Positions 17,113 to 27,612 of a DNA stretch of 64,000 nucleotides are shown here, in pieces. The notes beneath the pieces are model-generated. The model was not told the origin of the DNA. It worked only from the letters and a program-made list of their open reading frames with translations, and ran no database searches. Location of the stretch: contig JAEOSF010000009.1 in NCBI GenBank assembly GCA_016840515.1, forward strand, positions 1 to 64,000, given 5' to 3'. This DNA is from Candidatus Borrarchaeum yapensis (GTDB taxonomy: Archaea > Asgardarchaeota > Sifarchaeia > Borrarchaeales > Borrarchaeaceae). Each line of letters starts with the position of its first letter. The first letter of the stretch is position 1. The position numbers and the translations under genes are program-made.

Positions 17113-18558
17113 GTGGTAATCGCTATGGCAGAGGATGTTATTCGCGATTATGGTCTGGTACGAACTCTAAGTCTATTAGACGTTACTGCCATGGGAGTAG
17201 GCGCCATGATTGGTGCGGGGATCTTTGTCTTGACTGGTATTGCTGCTGGAATAGCAGGACCTGCGCTCATCTTAGCGTTCTTTATAAATGGCACTATAGC
17301 CATGCTAACCGCGCTCAGTTACGCAGAGTTAGGATCAGTCATGCCACAAGCAGGGGGCGGCTATTTATGGGTTCGTGAGGGTATGTCTGGTCCTGTTGGC
17401 TTCACAGCAGGATGGGTATCTTGGTTTGGGTCTGTTATTGCAGGAAGTCTTTATGCCATTGGCTTTGGAGCATATTTCGCCCTCATTCTTGAAATCATGG
17501 GAGTTTCTTTTTTTGGTCTTGGGTTAGAGTTGGAAATTAAAGTTCTTGCTATCATAATAATTTCTATCATCGTTTTTATCAATTTTTTAGGGGCTTCTGA
17601 GACTGGAAAAGCTGCAGTTATCGTAACCATTGGAAAAGTGATAATACTAGTTATTTTTATCGCCGCTGGTATTTATACGATGTATACTAAACCAGACTAC
17701 GGCTTTAGCAATTTTTCTCCGTTCATCCCCAATGGTATAGGTGGTATATTTGTAGCCTGTGGTCTGACCTTTATCGCCTTTGAAGGATATGAGATCATCG
17801 CACAGGCTGGCGAAGAAGTAAAACAACCCCAGAAAAATGTCCCACGTGCTACGATTTTAGCGGTTTTAATTGTAATACCGATTTATTGTCTTGTAGCTTT
17901 TGTTTCTATTGGCGGACTTACAGTTGAAAGTGGTACTACATGGGAATTTCTTGGAAAGTTTGGAGAACTTGGACTGGTCGAAGCAGCAAAGCAATTCATG
18001 CCCGCTGGCATGATTTTACTAACTTTTGGCGGACTGCTGTCAACGATGAGCGCACTCAACGCAACAACATATTCATCAACCAGAGTTTCCTTTGCAATGG
18101 CGCGGGATAATTTTCTTCCGCGGAAATTAGCAACTATTCATCATAGCCACTATACTCCCTATATGGCACTTCTAACTTCGGGCATTATAATGGTAGGTAT
18201 AGCGGTGTTGATTCCTTTGGAAGACGTAGCTTCTGCGTCAGCAATTATGTTCTTTTTATTGTTTATGTTAGTTAATGTTGCCGCTATCTTGATTAGGAAA
18301 AAAATAGGCGATCAACTGGACTATGGATTCCGTATGCCTTCTATCCGTAACACGCCCTTTATTCCGATTATTGCAATTGTTGCAAACATCGGTTTATCCA
18401 TGTATCTTTTCCAGTTCAGTCCACTTGCTTGGTATATTACAATTTTTTGGGTCATTATAGGCTTAGGAATCTATTTTGCATATAGTCAACGCTATTACGT
18501 TAAAAAAGACCAATGGAAGAAATTTGCCCGTCTGAAAAGTGACATTGAAGAAAAATAG
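17113..18558 (+). CDS. APC family amino acid permease (tandem paralog)
   Basis: Aligns nearly end to end with the preceding ORF (GVGAMIGAGIFVLTGIAAGIAGPA). Confidence 0.93.
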   Translation: MVIAMAEDVIRDYGLVRTLSLLDVTAMGVGAMIGAGIFVLTGIAAGIAGPALILAFFINGTIAMLTALSYAELGSVMPQAGGGYLWVREGMSGPVGFTAGWVSWFGSVIAGSLYAIGFGAYFALILEIMGVSFFGLGLELEIKVLAIIIISIIVFINFLGASETGKAAVIVTIGKVIILVIFIAAGIYTMYTKPDYGFSNFSPFIPNGIGGIFVACGLTFIAFEGYEIIAQAGEEVKQPQKNVPRATILAVLIVIPIYCLVAFVSIGGLTVESGTTWEFLGKFGELGLVEAAKQFMPAGMILLTFGGLLSTMSALNATTYSSTRVSFAMARDNFLPRKLATIHHSHYTPYMALLTSGIIMVGIAVLIPLEDVASASAIMFFLLFMLVNVAAILIRKKIGDQLDYGFRMPSIRNTPFIPIIAIVANIGLSMYLFQFSPLAWYITIFWVIIGLGIYFAYSQRYYVKKDQWKKFARLKSDIEEK

Positions 18559-18592
18559 GTATTTTCTCTAAGAAAAATCTTGAACTATGCCC

Positions 18593-20098
18593 TTAATCCA
18601 GTTTTGTGTGAGAGTTATTCGAATTCATTGTTTCAAACTGTTTTAAGATAATTTTTGTATTTGTATGAGCAATTCCTGAAATCTCACGGATCTTTTCCAA
18701 GAGATCATTAAGTTCAGGGACTGAATCTGTTTGTGCTATCGCTACTATCTCGTATTCTCCGCTCGTTTCGTAGACCCTGTCCAAGGGAAGCGCAGCCATT
18801 CGCCTCACAATGTAACTGGTATAATATGAAGGATCGATTTTACACGAAATTAAGCCCATGACTTTACTAGGTGATATCCCCCTAAAACTCACTTTAAGGA
18901 CTTCTTCTGCAATCTCAATAAGATCCTCATCATAGAAATTTCGCTTTTTATCTGCAACTTCTTTGATATTTTGAACGATTTTGCTTAGTTGCTCATCATT
19001 AACAATAATTCCAAGTTCTTTCAACTTTTGTTCAACTGCTTTCTTGCCTGCGTATCTATCAACTAATAATTGTCTCCCTCTCCCTACAAGATCTGGAGAA
19101 AACACTTCATATGTTTTAGGATTCGCAAGAACTCCCGCAGTATGTATGCCTGCTTTATGAGAAAAGGCATAATCTCCAATAACAACAGCCTGTTGGCCTA
19201 TAACAACACCACTTGCTCTTTCAACATATCGCGCGATTTTTGGAAGCATATCAAGTTTAAATCCAAGATCAAGTCCATACATGACAGTGAGGGCGACACT
19301 TATTTCCTCAAGTCCTGTAATACCAGTCCGTTCTCCTAATCCATTTACAGTTGCATGTACACAGTTGGCACCAGCCTCAAGTCCAGCTAATGCATTTGCT
19401 GAAGCTAACCCAAGGTCATTGTGGCAATGTACATCTATCCCAACTCTGTTTCTAAGGTGGCGTTGCATGAATTTCACAAACCCCTTCATGCTACTTGGAG
19501 TTAACATGCCTACTGTGTCAGCAATTGAAATTCTATCAGCTCCAGCTTCATATGCGGTATTACATGCTTCAATTAGGAATTGTGAATCAGAACGAGTCGC
19601 ATCTTCAGGTGTGAATCTTACTTTCAATCCATGATTTCTTGCATAAATCACTGAATTATAAATCATGTCTAGTACTTGTTCTCTGGTTTTTTTCAATTTA
19701 AATTCAAGATGGATATCTGAAGTTGCTATAAATACAGCTACACGATCAACATTACATTCAATAGCTTCCTCGATATCTGGTTCTTTTGCTCTTACATGAG
19801 CAAGAACTTCTGCTTTTAAACCCTGTTCCGCAATGGCTTTTACAGCCTCTTTAACACCTTTAGATACAGTAGGACATCCTGCTTCAATCATATGTACTCC
19901 AAATTCATCTAAAAGTTGTGCAATCTTGATCTTGTCTTCAAGTTTGAAGAAAACATTCGGAGTTTGTTCACCTTCTCTAAGCGTTGTGTCAAGTAGTAAA
20001 ACGTCTTCTGAAATCTTGACATCAGGCTTGAACTGTAAATCAAAGAAATTTTGATCTTCTAGTTTACTCACAGGATCACCAAGTTGAATTAAAAACAA
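18593..20098 (-). CDS. Homocitrate synthase / 2-isopropylmalate synthase family with C-terminal RAM/Lrp-like domain
   Basis: LLDTTLREGEQTPNVFF, HCHNDLGLASANALAGLEAGA, FSHKAGIHTAGVL; C-term SGEYEIVAIAQTDSVPELNDLLEKIREISGIAHTNTKIIL resembles an AsnC/RAM effector domain. Confidence 0.88.
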   Translation of the reverse strand: MFLIQLGDPVSKLEDQNFFDLQFKPDVKISEDVLLLDTTLREGEQTPNVFFKLEDKIKIAQLLDEFGVHMIEAGCPTVSKGVKEAVKAIAEQGLKAEVLAHVRAKEPDIEEAIECNVDRVAVFIATSDIHLEFKLKKTREQVLDMIYNSVIYARNHGLKVRFTPEDATRSDSQFLIEACNTAYEAGADRISIADTVGMLTPSSMKGFVKFMQRHLRNRVGIDVHCHNDLGLASANALAGLEAGANCVHATVNGLGERTGITGLEEISVALTVMYGLDLGFKLDMLPKIARYVERASGVVIGQQAVVIGDYAFSHKAGIHTAGVLANPKTYEVFSPDLVGRGRQLLVDRYAGKKAVEQKLKELGIIVNDEQLSKIVQNIKEVADKKRNFYDEDLIEIAEEVLKVSFRGISPSKVMGLISCKIDPSYYTSYIVRRMAALPLDRVYETSGEYEIVAIAQTDSVPELNDLLEKIREISGIAHTNTKIILKQFETMNSNNSHTKLD

Positions 20099-20301
20099 GA
20101 AATTTTTTCGTGAGATTTGTATTTAAACGTTGTGATTCGTACCCGAAACTTAGCAAGTTCGGTACAAGTTGTTTGAAAAAATTTATTAAAGGTTTGAAAT
20201 TCGATTTCTTTAAAAAACTTTTACTGAAAAAATACTCATCGAATGCAAAGAATAATAATTCATATACCCCACAAGTACTATCCTGAATGTAATAGGCGAG
20301 T

Positions 20302-21564
20302 GTGTCTATAATGGGAAAGACGTTAACTGAAAAGATTCTTTCGAAAGCATCTGGTAAAGAGTGCAGAGCCAACGACATAGTTGTTGTAGATGTCAATGTT
20401 GCAATGGCACATGATAGCACAGCACCTTTGGCTATTGAAGAAATGTACAAAATGAAAGACACGGTATTCGATCCTGATAAGATTGTTATTGTGCTTGATC
20501 ATGTAGTTCCTTCTCCAACTGTAATTATGTCTAATGTGCATAAGGGTTTAAGAGAATTTTTTCGTAAGACTAATGTTCATTTTTATGATGTAGGTGAAGG
20601 AATTTGTCATCAACTTCTCATTGAGAACCATATTAAACCTTATGATGTTGTTATTGGCGCAGATTCGCACACTTGTACTCATGGAGCGGTCGGCGCATTT
20701 GCAACTGGTATGGGAAGTACAGACTTAGCAGCTATTTTTGCTTATGGAAAGACTTGGTTAAAAGTTCCTGAATCTATTAAAATTTCCGTAAATGGAGAGC
20801 TTAAATTTCCACTCACGCCAAAAGACGTGATTTTGAATATCGCAAGGGAAGTTACCGCTGACGGGGCAACCTACAAGGCTATTGAATTCGAGGGTGAAAC
20901 GGTATCCAATATGAATATGCCTGGACGATTCACTTTGTGTAATATGGCGATTGAAATGGGCGGAAAAACTGGATTAATTGCAGTTGATGAAATTACAGAA
21001 CGTTTCTTTAAAACAGAACGCAGTATAAGTAGTATCCTATCCCTTACAAGTGATAAAAATGCTGAATATATAGATCACTTTGAATTTGATACAACAGATC
21101 TAGAACCTATGATCGCATTTCCACACAGAGTTGACAATGTAAAACCAGTGACCGAGTTTGAGGGGTTAGAAATACATCAATGTTTCATTGGAACCTGTAC
21201 AAATGGCCGACTTGAAGATTTAGAAATCGCAACTCGATTCTTAAAAGGAAAGAAGATACATAAAGATGTTAGACTGATTGTAATACCTGCCTCTAATAAA
21301 ATATACTCTGATGCATTAGAACGTGGCTATATTAAGATTTTTGCTGATGCTGGTGCAATCATTGGTCCAGCTAGTTGTGGACCTTGTGTAGGGAGGAATT
21401 TTGGAATACTAGGTGATGGTGAGGTATGTCTTACAACGCAAAATCGAAATTTTAAGGGGAGAATGGGAAACCCAAAGTCAGAATTATTCCTTGCATCACC
21501 TGCTACCACTGCAGTTTCTGCAATCTATGGAAAAATCACAGACCCAAGAGGTGAAATCAAATGA
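20302..21564 (+). CDS. Homoaconitase / 3-isopropylmalate dehydratase large subunit
   Basis: GADSHTCTHGAVGAFATGMGSTD, FIGTCTNGRLEDLE, GPASCGPCVGRNFGILGDGE; start 20302 (GTG) or 20311 (ATG). Confidence 0.92.
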   Translation: MSIMGKTLTEKILSKASGKECRANDIVVVDVNVAMAHDSTAPLAIEEMYKMKDTVFDPDKIVIVLDHVVPSPTVIMSNVHKGLREFFRKTNVHFYDVGEGICHQLLIENHIKPYDVVIGADSHTCTHGAVGAFATGMGSTDLAAIFAYGKTWLKVPESIKISVNGELKFPLTPKDVILNIAREVTADGATYKAIEFEGETVSNMNMPGRFTLCNMAIEMGGKTGLIAVDEITERFFKTERSISSILSLTSDKNAEYIDHFEFDTTDLEPMIAFPHRVDNVKPVTEFEGLEIHQCFIGTCTNGRLEDLEIATRFLKGKKIHKDVRLIVIPASNKIYSDALERGYIKIFADAGAIIGPASCGPCVGRNFGILGDGEVCLTTQNRNFKGRMGNPKSELFLASPATTAVSAIYGKITDPRGEIK

Positions 21565-22073
21565 AATCCATAATTCGAGGAAAAGTATTTGTCTTCGGAG
21601 ATGACGTAAACACAGATGAAATCATTCCTGGCATCAGAATTCGCGATGCCCCAAACTTACAAGAACTCGCAAAATATACATTTGAGCCAGTAAGATCAAA
21701 CTTTTGGAAGGAAGTAAACGAAGGTGACGTTATAATAGCTGGAAAAAACTTCGGATGCGGAAGTTCTAGAGAGATGGCACCCTTGGTTATAAAAGAAACT
21801 GGAATAAGAGCAATTCTTGCCGAATCTTTTGCTAGAATTTTCTATAGAAATGCAGTAAATATCGGTCTGCCACCACTTGAATTCAAAAATATTACTCAAT
21901 TTGCTCAGGAAGACGATGAACTAGAAATCAATTTAAATGAGTTTACAGTAACAAATATCACGAAAAATAAGTCGATACAACTCAAACCACTCCCTACGTT
22001 TTTAATAGAAATGCTACAGGAAGGGGGGCTAGTCTCTTATCTGATAGCGAAGGACGGTTATTCAACTATTTAA
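21561..22073 (+). CDS. Homoaconitase / 3-isopropylmalate dehydratase small subunit
   Basis: GDDVNTDEIIPG, GKNFGCGSSREMAP, ESFARIFYRNAVNIG; 4-bp overlap with the large subunit. Confidence 0.92.
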   Translation: MKSIIRGKVFVFGDDVNTDEIIPGIRIRDAPNLQELAKYTFEPVRSNFWKEVNEGDVIIAGKNFGCGSSREMAPLVIKETGIRAILAESFARIFYRNAVNIGLPPLEFKNITQFAQEDDELEINLNEFTVTNITKNKSIQLKPLPTFLIEMLQEGGLVSYLIAKDGYSTI

Positions 22074-22141
22074 GGGAATTATAGAAATCTAAGTTAGAAT
22101 GTACTCTGTTTTATTTTTAAAACACATGAGACTCGATTGCT

Positions 22142-23377
22142 ATGCAAAATGAAGCAATTAAGAAATTGATATTGGATAAAATTTCATACTATCAAGCAGA
22201 AATTCTTGATTTCACTGAGAGATTGGTAAGCATACCGACTGAAAATCCTCCAGGTAAGTCATATAAGGAATTTGTTGACGTCATTGCAAATAAGTTACGT
22301 GAAATTGGATTAGACTACACTGTAATCGACGTCCTTGATATCACAGACACACATTCATTTCCTCGGTATTGCCTCTTGAGTTTTTATGGAAAGGGTAAAC
22401 GGACTTTGTACTTCCATGGTCACTACGATGTTGTCCCCGCACAGAAAGATTCTCAGTTCCAACCTTATGTTGAGGATGGCAAACTCTATGGGCGTGGTTC
22501 CTCAGATATGAAAAGTGGTCTAGCAGCGATGATTTTTGCCATTAAAGCATTAAAGGAGTGTAATGCTGAAATCAATGGTAGGATTGGATTAATTATTGTC
22601 CCAGATGAGGAGACTGGTGGCACACTAGGATCACAATATCTCGTTGAAACAGGCTTACTCGGAAAGGACGGCATCGGAATGCTTATGCCAGAACCGACAA
22701 GCGGCATGATCTGGAACGCAAATCGAGGTGCTATTTCACTCCGTATAACTGTGAAGGGTAAACCTGCCCACGTTGGTCTACATTACCAGGGTATTAATGC
22801 TTTTGAGCGAATGATCGTAGTAGCGAATGCCTTACTTGAACTAAAGACTAATATTGAGTCCCGAAAGACTGACTTCAAGATTGAGCCAGAAGCAGCCAGA
22901 CGCTCCATTCTATTGATTGGAGGAAAATGTGAATGCGGCACAGGCGCAAACTTTAATGTCGTACCTGCTGAGTTCTCGTTCACAGTAGATAGGCGGATAA
23001 ACCCTGAAGAAGATCTTGAAACAGAAAAACAGAGATTATTCGACCTGTTTGACAGGCTTAGACGTGATGGTATTGATTTTGATGTTGAGATTCTCCAAGA
23101 AGGGAGATCGACAGGTTTTTCAGATAATCATCCTGTAGCAATGACATTAGCTAAAAGCGTAAAATCGATTAAAGGTAAACTACCTTCATTTGAAATGTGT
23201 CCTGGACTTCTAGAACTTCGTTTTTATGCCCAGCAAGGGCAAGGTATTCCGTCCTTTGCTTATGGACCAGGACTTTTGTCTGTCTCGCACGGTCCTAATG
23301 AGTTCGTTAAAATTAAAGAAATTTATAATTGCGCAGCGATTTATGCTCTCACAGCCGCGCAATTATTGAAATCTTAA
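22142..23377 (+). CDS. M20 family metallopeptidase (ArgE/DapE/ACY1-type deacylase)
   Basis: FHGHYDVVPA, YGRGSSDMKSGLAA, PDEETGG motifs. Confidence 0.9.
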   Translation: MQNEAIKKLILDKISYYQAEILDFTERLVSIPTENPPGKSYKEFVDVIANKLREIGLDYTVIDVLDITDTHSFPRYCLLSFYGKGKRTLYFHGHYDVVPAQKDSQFQPYVEDGKLYGRGSSDMKSGLAAMIFAIKALKECNAEINGRIGLIIVPDEETGGTLGSQYLVETGLLGKDGIGMLMPEPTSGMIWNANRGAISLRITVKGKPAHVGLHYQGINAFERMIVVANALLELKTNIESRKTDFKIEPEAARRSILLIGGKCECGTGANFNVVPAEFSFTVDRRINPEEDLETEKQRLFDLFDRLRRDGIDFDVEILQEGRSTGFSDNHPVAMTLAKSVKSIKGKLPSFEMCPGLLELRFYAQQGQGIPSFAYGPGLLSVSHGPNEFVKIKEIYNCAAIYALTAAQLLKS

Positions 23378-23398
23378 TCCAAAGGCTAGTAGAATACT

Positions 23399-25453
23399 CT
23401 AATAATCCTCTAGACTTGTTGGAATTGGCTTGATCATAGAACTGGAACATAACTCGTGACTTGTACGCCCTTCTTTAGGCGCAGGGACATGGCAATTCGT
23501 TCGTAATGCTGTTCCCAAGGAGCCTAAAGTATCTCCAACTGCTCTGAACTTTTCTGCTAATTCTGTAAGTGCAGAAGGTCCGACAAAACCTGTAACATCC
23601 TTTAAGAGGTTATTGTATTCGTGGGCTTTCCATTTACCGAAGAGTGCAATATAATTAAGTTTTTCTAGATCTATTATCGCTTCGCCACAACTTGGACATA
23701 CGAAATCAGGTCCAGTCAAAATTTCGTTAACTAGTTCATCGTATTCTTTTGAACCAAAGTTTAAAGCACCCATTCGCTTAGGTAACACGCTTTGCAAACC
23801 AACAAGCTCAAGAGGAGGTTCTGATCTATGTCCACATTTTATACAGTAAAATTGTTTTTCTGTAAATAGTCTCCAGCAAACCGCTGGCAGTGGGTTATAA
23901 AAAATCCCGAGCTTGTGGAAGAAATAAACGCGAACTTGTTTATTTTTCCTCCAGTGAACCGTGTCTATTCCTAATGTGAGGAACTTAACATCAATAGGGA
24001 GTTTTGCATCCTCACAATCTAAAAAGAATTCTTTCCAATGAACATCGGTTGCAATGTATTTTACGATTGTCTGCTTCTTTCTAAATCCTCCGGGTTCGCC
24101 TCCAAAAGGCTGGAACACAAAGTCTATTCTCTCAAAATCAGGAAGTTCATGCTCCCAGTAGACCGGTTCATACCAAGGTTGTTCTCTAATGCGCTTATCA
24201 ATCCAGAAATACCATAATCTTATTGCTAAATGATCTTCTTGGCTTGAAAATCCACTTGAAGACCCTATAAACGAAAATAACTCGGGAACCACCATTCTGA
24301 TGGGGTCATAGAAGATGTCGTCAGTGATATGTCCAAATAATTTGCCAATCTTTTCATCAGCAAGATAGGCCTCCACTGTGCCTTTTTTGTGATGAATCAC
24401 CTTAAGATCAATATTTGGATCATAAGGCACATATTTTATTGTATCAATGGGATACCATCGAGGGTTATAGTGTGGTATTTTGTTTCCATCAAAACGAATT
24501 TCAATTTTATCTTTAGCGATGCGTTCATATACTGGTCTTACATAATCAAAATTTCCTTGGAGATCCTTCGGATAGTTGAAAATAAATGTTTGCTCACCAG
24601 AAGGAATTAACATATTCTTTTCATATTCTTCTTCAGCTAATAGGGTGACTGAATAAGGTTTATTCAGAGTTCCGCTAGCACCGGGATAATGACGTACGAA
24701 GAAATAAGCGAATGATTCAGGGGCTACATTCTTCATATAAAAACCTAAAGTTGATCCACCGCCCCAGAGAATCCTCAATCCATCTTTTCGAAGGTCAGCA
24801 TTTATGTTTTCGTCATCTACACCTGTCACATATTTCGAATATTCCGCGTTATCACTATGAAATCCAGTAATCTTAGGTCTAATAATTAAATTATCAATAG
24901 AGGGGTCAGTCACAGTAACTCGTACTTTTAGAGTACAAAGACCTTCAGGTATATATTCCAGTTCATTGATAGGAGGTCTATCGACAAGTTTTTCTAACTT
25001 CATTTTAACGCGATTGCGTCTTTTTTCAAAGAAATCTGCTCCATAATCCCTTTTTGCTAAGAAAGCACTTTGGGCTGCAATCGCGCTCTTTTCTTTATCG
25101 TATAATTTAGGGGTAAATTTTTCACACCATTTGCTATTGTTTTTAACGAAGCGTTTTTGTTTATCGGAAAGAGTGCCTAATAGATTTTTTACCCGAACAT
25201 TGATATTATGAAGTGTCCTAGCTAAGTTCTGAGTTTTATCGAAATTTAGCTTCTTTATTTCATCATCGATATTGTCAAGCCGTTTATTAACGTACTTTTT
25301 GGTATACCAAACGTATTTCTTGACAGTAGCTTCCATTAATTTGATTGCATCACGATTTTCAGGATTGCTTTCAAGTAATTTTTTCAGATCATCTAAAGCA
25401 GCAGTATAATATCCTCTTTTTAAACGCTCTTTTATTAAATCTATGGTCTCCAT
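23399..25453 (-). CDS. Large hypothetical protein: helical/TPR-like N-terminus, beta-rich middle, two-CxxC zinc-ribbon-like C-terminus
   Basis: 684-aa ORF; FYCIKCGHRSEPP...FVCPSCGEAI; no recognised family. Confidence 0.8.
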   Translation of the reverse strand: METIDLIKERLKRGYYTAALDDLKKLLESNPENRDAIKLMEATVKKYVWYTKKYVNKRLDNIDDEIKKLNFDKTQNLARTLHNINVRVKNLLGTLSDKQKRFVKNNSKWCEKFTPKLYDKEKSAIAAQSAFLAKRDYGADFFEKRRNRVKMKLEKLVDRPPINELEYIPEGLCTLKVRVTVTDPSIDNLIIRPKITGFHSDNAEYSKYVTGVDDENINADLRKDGLRILWGGGSTLGFYMKNVAPESFAYFFVRHYPGASGTLNKPYSVTLLAEEEYEKNMLIPSGEQTFIFNYPKDLQGNFDYVRPVYERIAKDKIEIRFDGNKIPHYNPRWYPIDTIKYVPYDPNIDLKVIHHKKGTVEAYLADEKIGKLFGHITDDIFYDPIRMVVPELFSFIGSSSGFSSQEDHLAIRLWYFWIDKRIREQPWYEPVYWEHELPDFERIDFVFQPFGGEPGGFRKKQTIVKYIATDVHWKEFFLDCEDAKLPIDVKFLTLGIDTVHWRKNKQVRVYFFHKLGIFYNPLPAVCWRLFTEKQFYCIKCGHRSEPPLELVGLQSVLPKRMGALNFGSKEYDELVNEILTGPDFVCPSCGEAIIDLEKLNYIALFGKWKAHEYNNLLKDVTGFVGPSALTELAEKFRAVGDTLGSLGTALRTNCHVPAPKEGRTSHELCSSSMIKPIPTSLEDY

Positions 25454-25766
25454 ACTGACCTACCTCCGACATCCGTCAGCTTTAATATCTTTTTATTCAG
25501 TTATAAGATGAATTATTCACGAAAAATATTGTTTTGTTGTTTTGTATTTCTTTCTATGATTGAAAATGATTACATCCTAAAAAAATATTTGGAAACATCC
25601 TCTGTTCGTCTTATGCCATCTAAATTCATTGGTATTGAATCTAAGATTTCGTAAAACAAGTATTCACAAAAAAAAAGTGAAAAGAATGCTCTCAATTGCC
25701 TTTTAAAACTATATAATAAATATAGAAACAATAGTTTACGTTTATCGTTTGATCTATTTCAAGTGG

Positions 25767-25994
25767 CTACCGGTTAAGTACAACGTAAATAATGCTTGCT
25801 ATCTGTCCGATTACAGCTATTACCATCCCTACAAACATTAGTACAATGCCTACGACTCCTCCAGCTAAACCTCCGAGACCAATCGCAGCTCCTAAACCAC
25901 CGACAATTGCAATCACGAAACCGATCACAAGCCAAATCAAACCATAGAGAAATGCTTTAATTCCTAGGATGAACGCTTCGCCCCATGTTACCAT
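25767..25994 (-). CDS. Small glycine-rich membrane protein
   Basis: 75 aa, two or more hydrophobic Gly-rich helices (GFVIAIVGGLGAAIGLGGLAGGVVGIVLMFVGMVIAVIG). Confidence 0.7.
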   Translation of the reverse strand: MVTWGEAFILGIKAFLYGLIWLVIGFVIAIVGGLGAAIGLGGLAGGVVGIVLMFVGMVIAVIGQIASIIYVVLNR

Positions 25995-26160
25995 AGATAC
26001 CTCTCCGTTTTTTTAAAAGAAATATTGCCATTCACCTTAATATATCATTTTGTTTTGAAAACAAATTTAATTCGATTTAGGAAAGATTTTCGGTCAATAT
26101 CAATTTTATAAAAATATTTAACTGCTAAAATATGCAGATAATTTGAGGAAAAGTAATAGT

Positions 26161-26763
26161 TCAGAACGAAACATACGGGCGGCATTGATTTTTCCGAATT
26201 GCATCTACAATATCCTCTATAGATTCAATAGTTGTTTCAAAAATTGTGGCAGAACGTCCAACACATTTTAGTGAATGTGCGTCTGAGCCTCCTATCATAG
26301 TTAAGTCTAACTGCTGGGCTGCAGATCGAGCTTTCGCTTTCGCTTGTTTACTATCCATTGCGTTAGCAACTTCAATTCCGTCTAGCACATCTCCAAGATC
26401 ATAAGTCAAGTCACCCAAACTTCCATAAACGTTTCGAAAAGGATGTGATGCTACGGCAACTCCTCCTTGTTGATGAATCTCTTTTATTGCATCAATTGCA
26501 CGCAATTCAAATGGGAGTATTGCATCAATTCCGTAAGCTAAAATATGCCCATCTAAAGTAGAAATTTCAATCCCTGTAAAGACTTTAATATCATATTTTT
26601 CCTGTGCATATTTCTGAGCAATTTTGGCACCATTAATTTCATCATGATCTGTTATAACTATGCCATCGATGCTTAATTGTGAAAGGGTTGAAAGAAGTTC
26701 GTGAATTTCAATATAAGAACACCAAGAGTATTTCGTGTGGATATGCATATCTATAATTGACAT
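26161..26763 (-). CDS. PHP domain phosphoesterase
   Basis: DMHIHTKYSWCS, ITDHDEI, ASHPFRN, GGSDAHS motifs; MSIIDMHIH start preferred over the track start. Confidence 0.88.
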   Translation of the reverse strand: MSIIDMHIHTKYSWCSYIEIHELLSTLSQLSIDGIVITDHDEINGAKIAQKYAQEKYDIKVFTGIEISTLDGHILAYGIDAILPFELRAIDAIKEIHQQGGVAVASHPFRNVYGSLGDLTYDLGDVLDGIEVANAMDSKQAKAKARSAAQQLDLTMIGGSDAHSLKCVGRSATIFETTIESIEDIVDAIRKNQCRPYVSF

Positions 26764-26793
26764 AAGTTTCCCAATCTTTTGTAAGCAATTCAA

Positions 26794-27495
26794 TTATCTT
26801 TTCTTTCGTTGATTCAAAAAATACTCCACAATATATTTTTGTGTCCTAAAAATAGACTTAATCGATAGTTTTGATTCGCCCAATTTTCTAAGCTGATGCT
26901 GTACAGGTATTTCAATAATTTTGAAACCTAAATTTTCAGCTTTTTTTACTAATTCAGCATCAATTAACCAGCCTTTGGAAGATAGCGTTATTTTGGAAAC
27001 AAATTCTCGTCGTAATGCTTTAGGCTTTCCATTAATATCGTTATAATTCAGTCCAAAAAATAGACGCATAAGAATCCGATTATAAACCATTGAAACAATT
27101 TTCCGAAATAAAGAGTCTTTTCGATTCTTTCTCCATCCTATAACTATTCCAACATGTTCTCGCTGTAAATAATGTAAAAGAACTGGAATATCTTTGGGAT
27201 CATTTTGTAGATCTGCATCGATCCATACTATGAATTCTGCTGTAGATTCTAGGAAACCTGTTCTAATTACTTCAGAATAGCCTTTATTACTTTCGTTTTG
27301 AACAAGACGTAGAAAGGGATATTCAGTTATGGCTTTTTCAACAATTTCTGCAGTTCTATCGGTACTTCCATCATCTATTACAATTAATTCCATCTCCCAG
27401 TTTGAATGGTTGTATAATTCGCTCAAAGCATCAATTGTTTTTCTAATGGACGCTTCTTCGTTAAACGCTGGAATGAAGATGGATATTCTTTTCAT
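26794..27495 (-). CDS. Family 2 glycosyltransferase (dolichyl-phosphate mannosyltransferase-like)
   Basis: IFIPAFNEEASI, VIDDGSTDRT, WIDADLQNDP; start at MKRISIF preferred. Confidence 0.9.
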   Translation of the reverse strand: MKRISIFIPAFNEEASIRKTIDALSELYNHSNWEMELIVIDDGSTDRTAEIVEKAITEYPFLRLVQNESNKGYSEVIRTGFLESTAEFIVWIDADLQNDPKDIPVLLHYLQREHVGIVIGWRKNRKDSLFRKIVSMVYNRILMRLFFGLNYNDINGKPKALRREFVSKITLSSKGWLIDAELVKKAENLGFKIIEIPVQHQLRKLGESKLSIKSIFRTQKYIVEYFLNQRKKR

Positions 27496-27612
27496 CTGAA
27501 CCCTCTTTGTTGTTAGCATTGAGCATTAGTTTACTCTTTTGTCTTTGAGACTTCGATTGAAAAATATTATCTGTAAAATACTCTAATATCTCATAAAAAA
27601 ACTTTGAGATAA

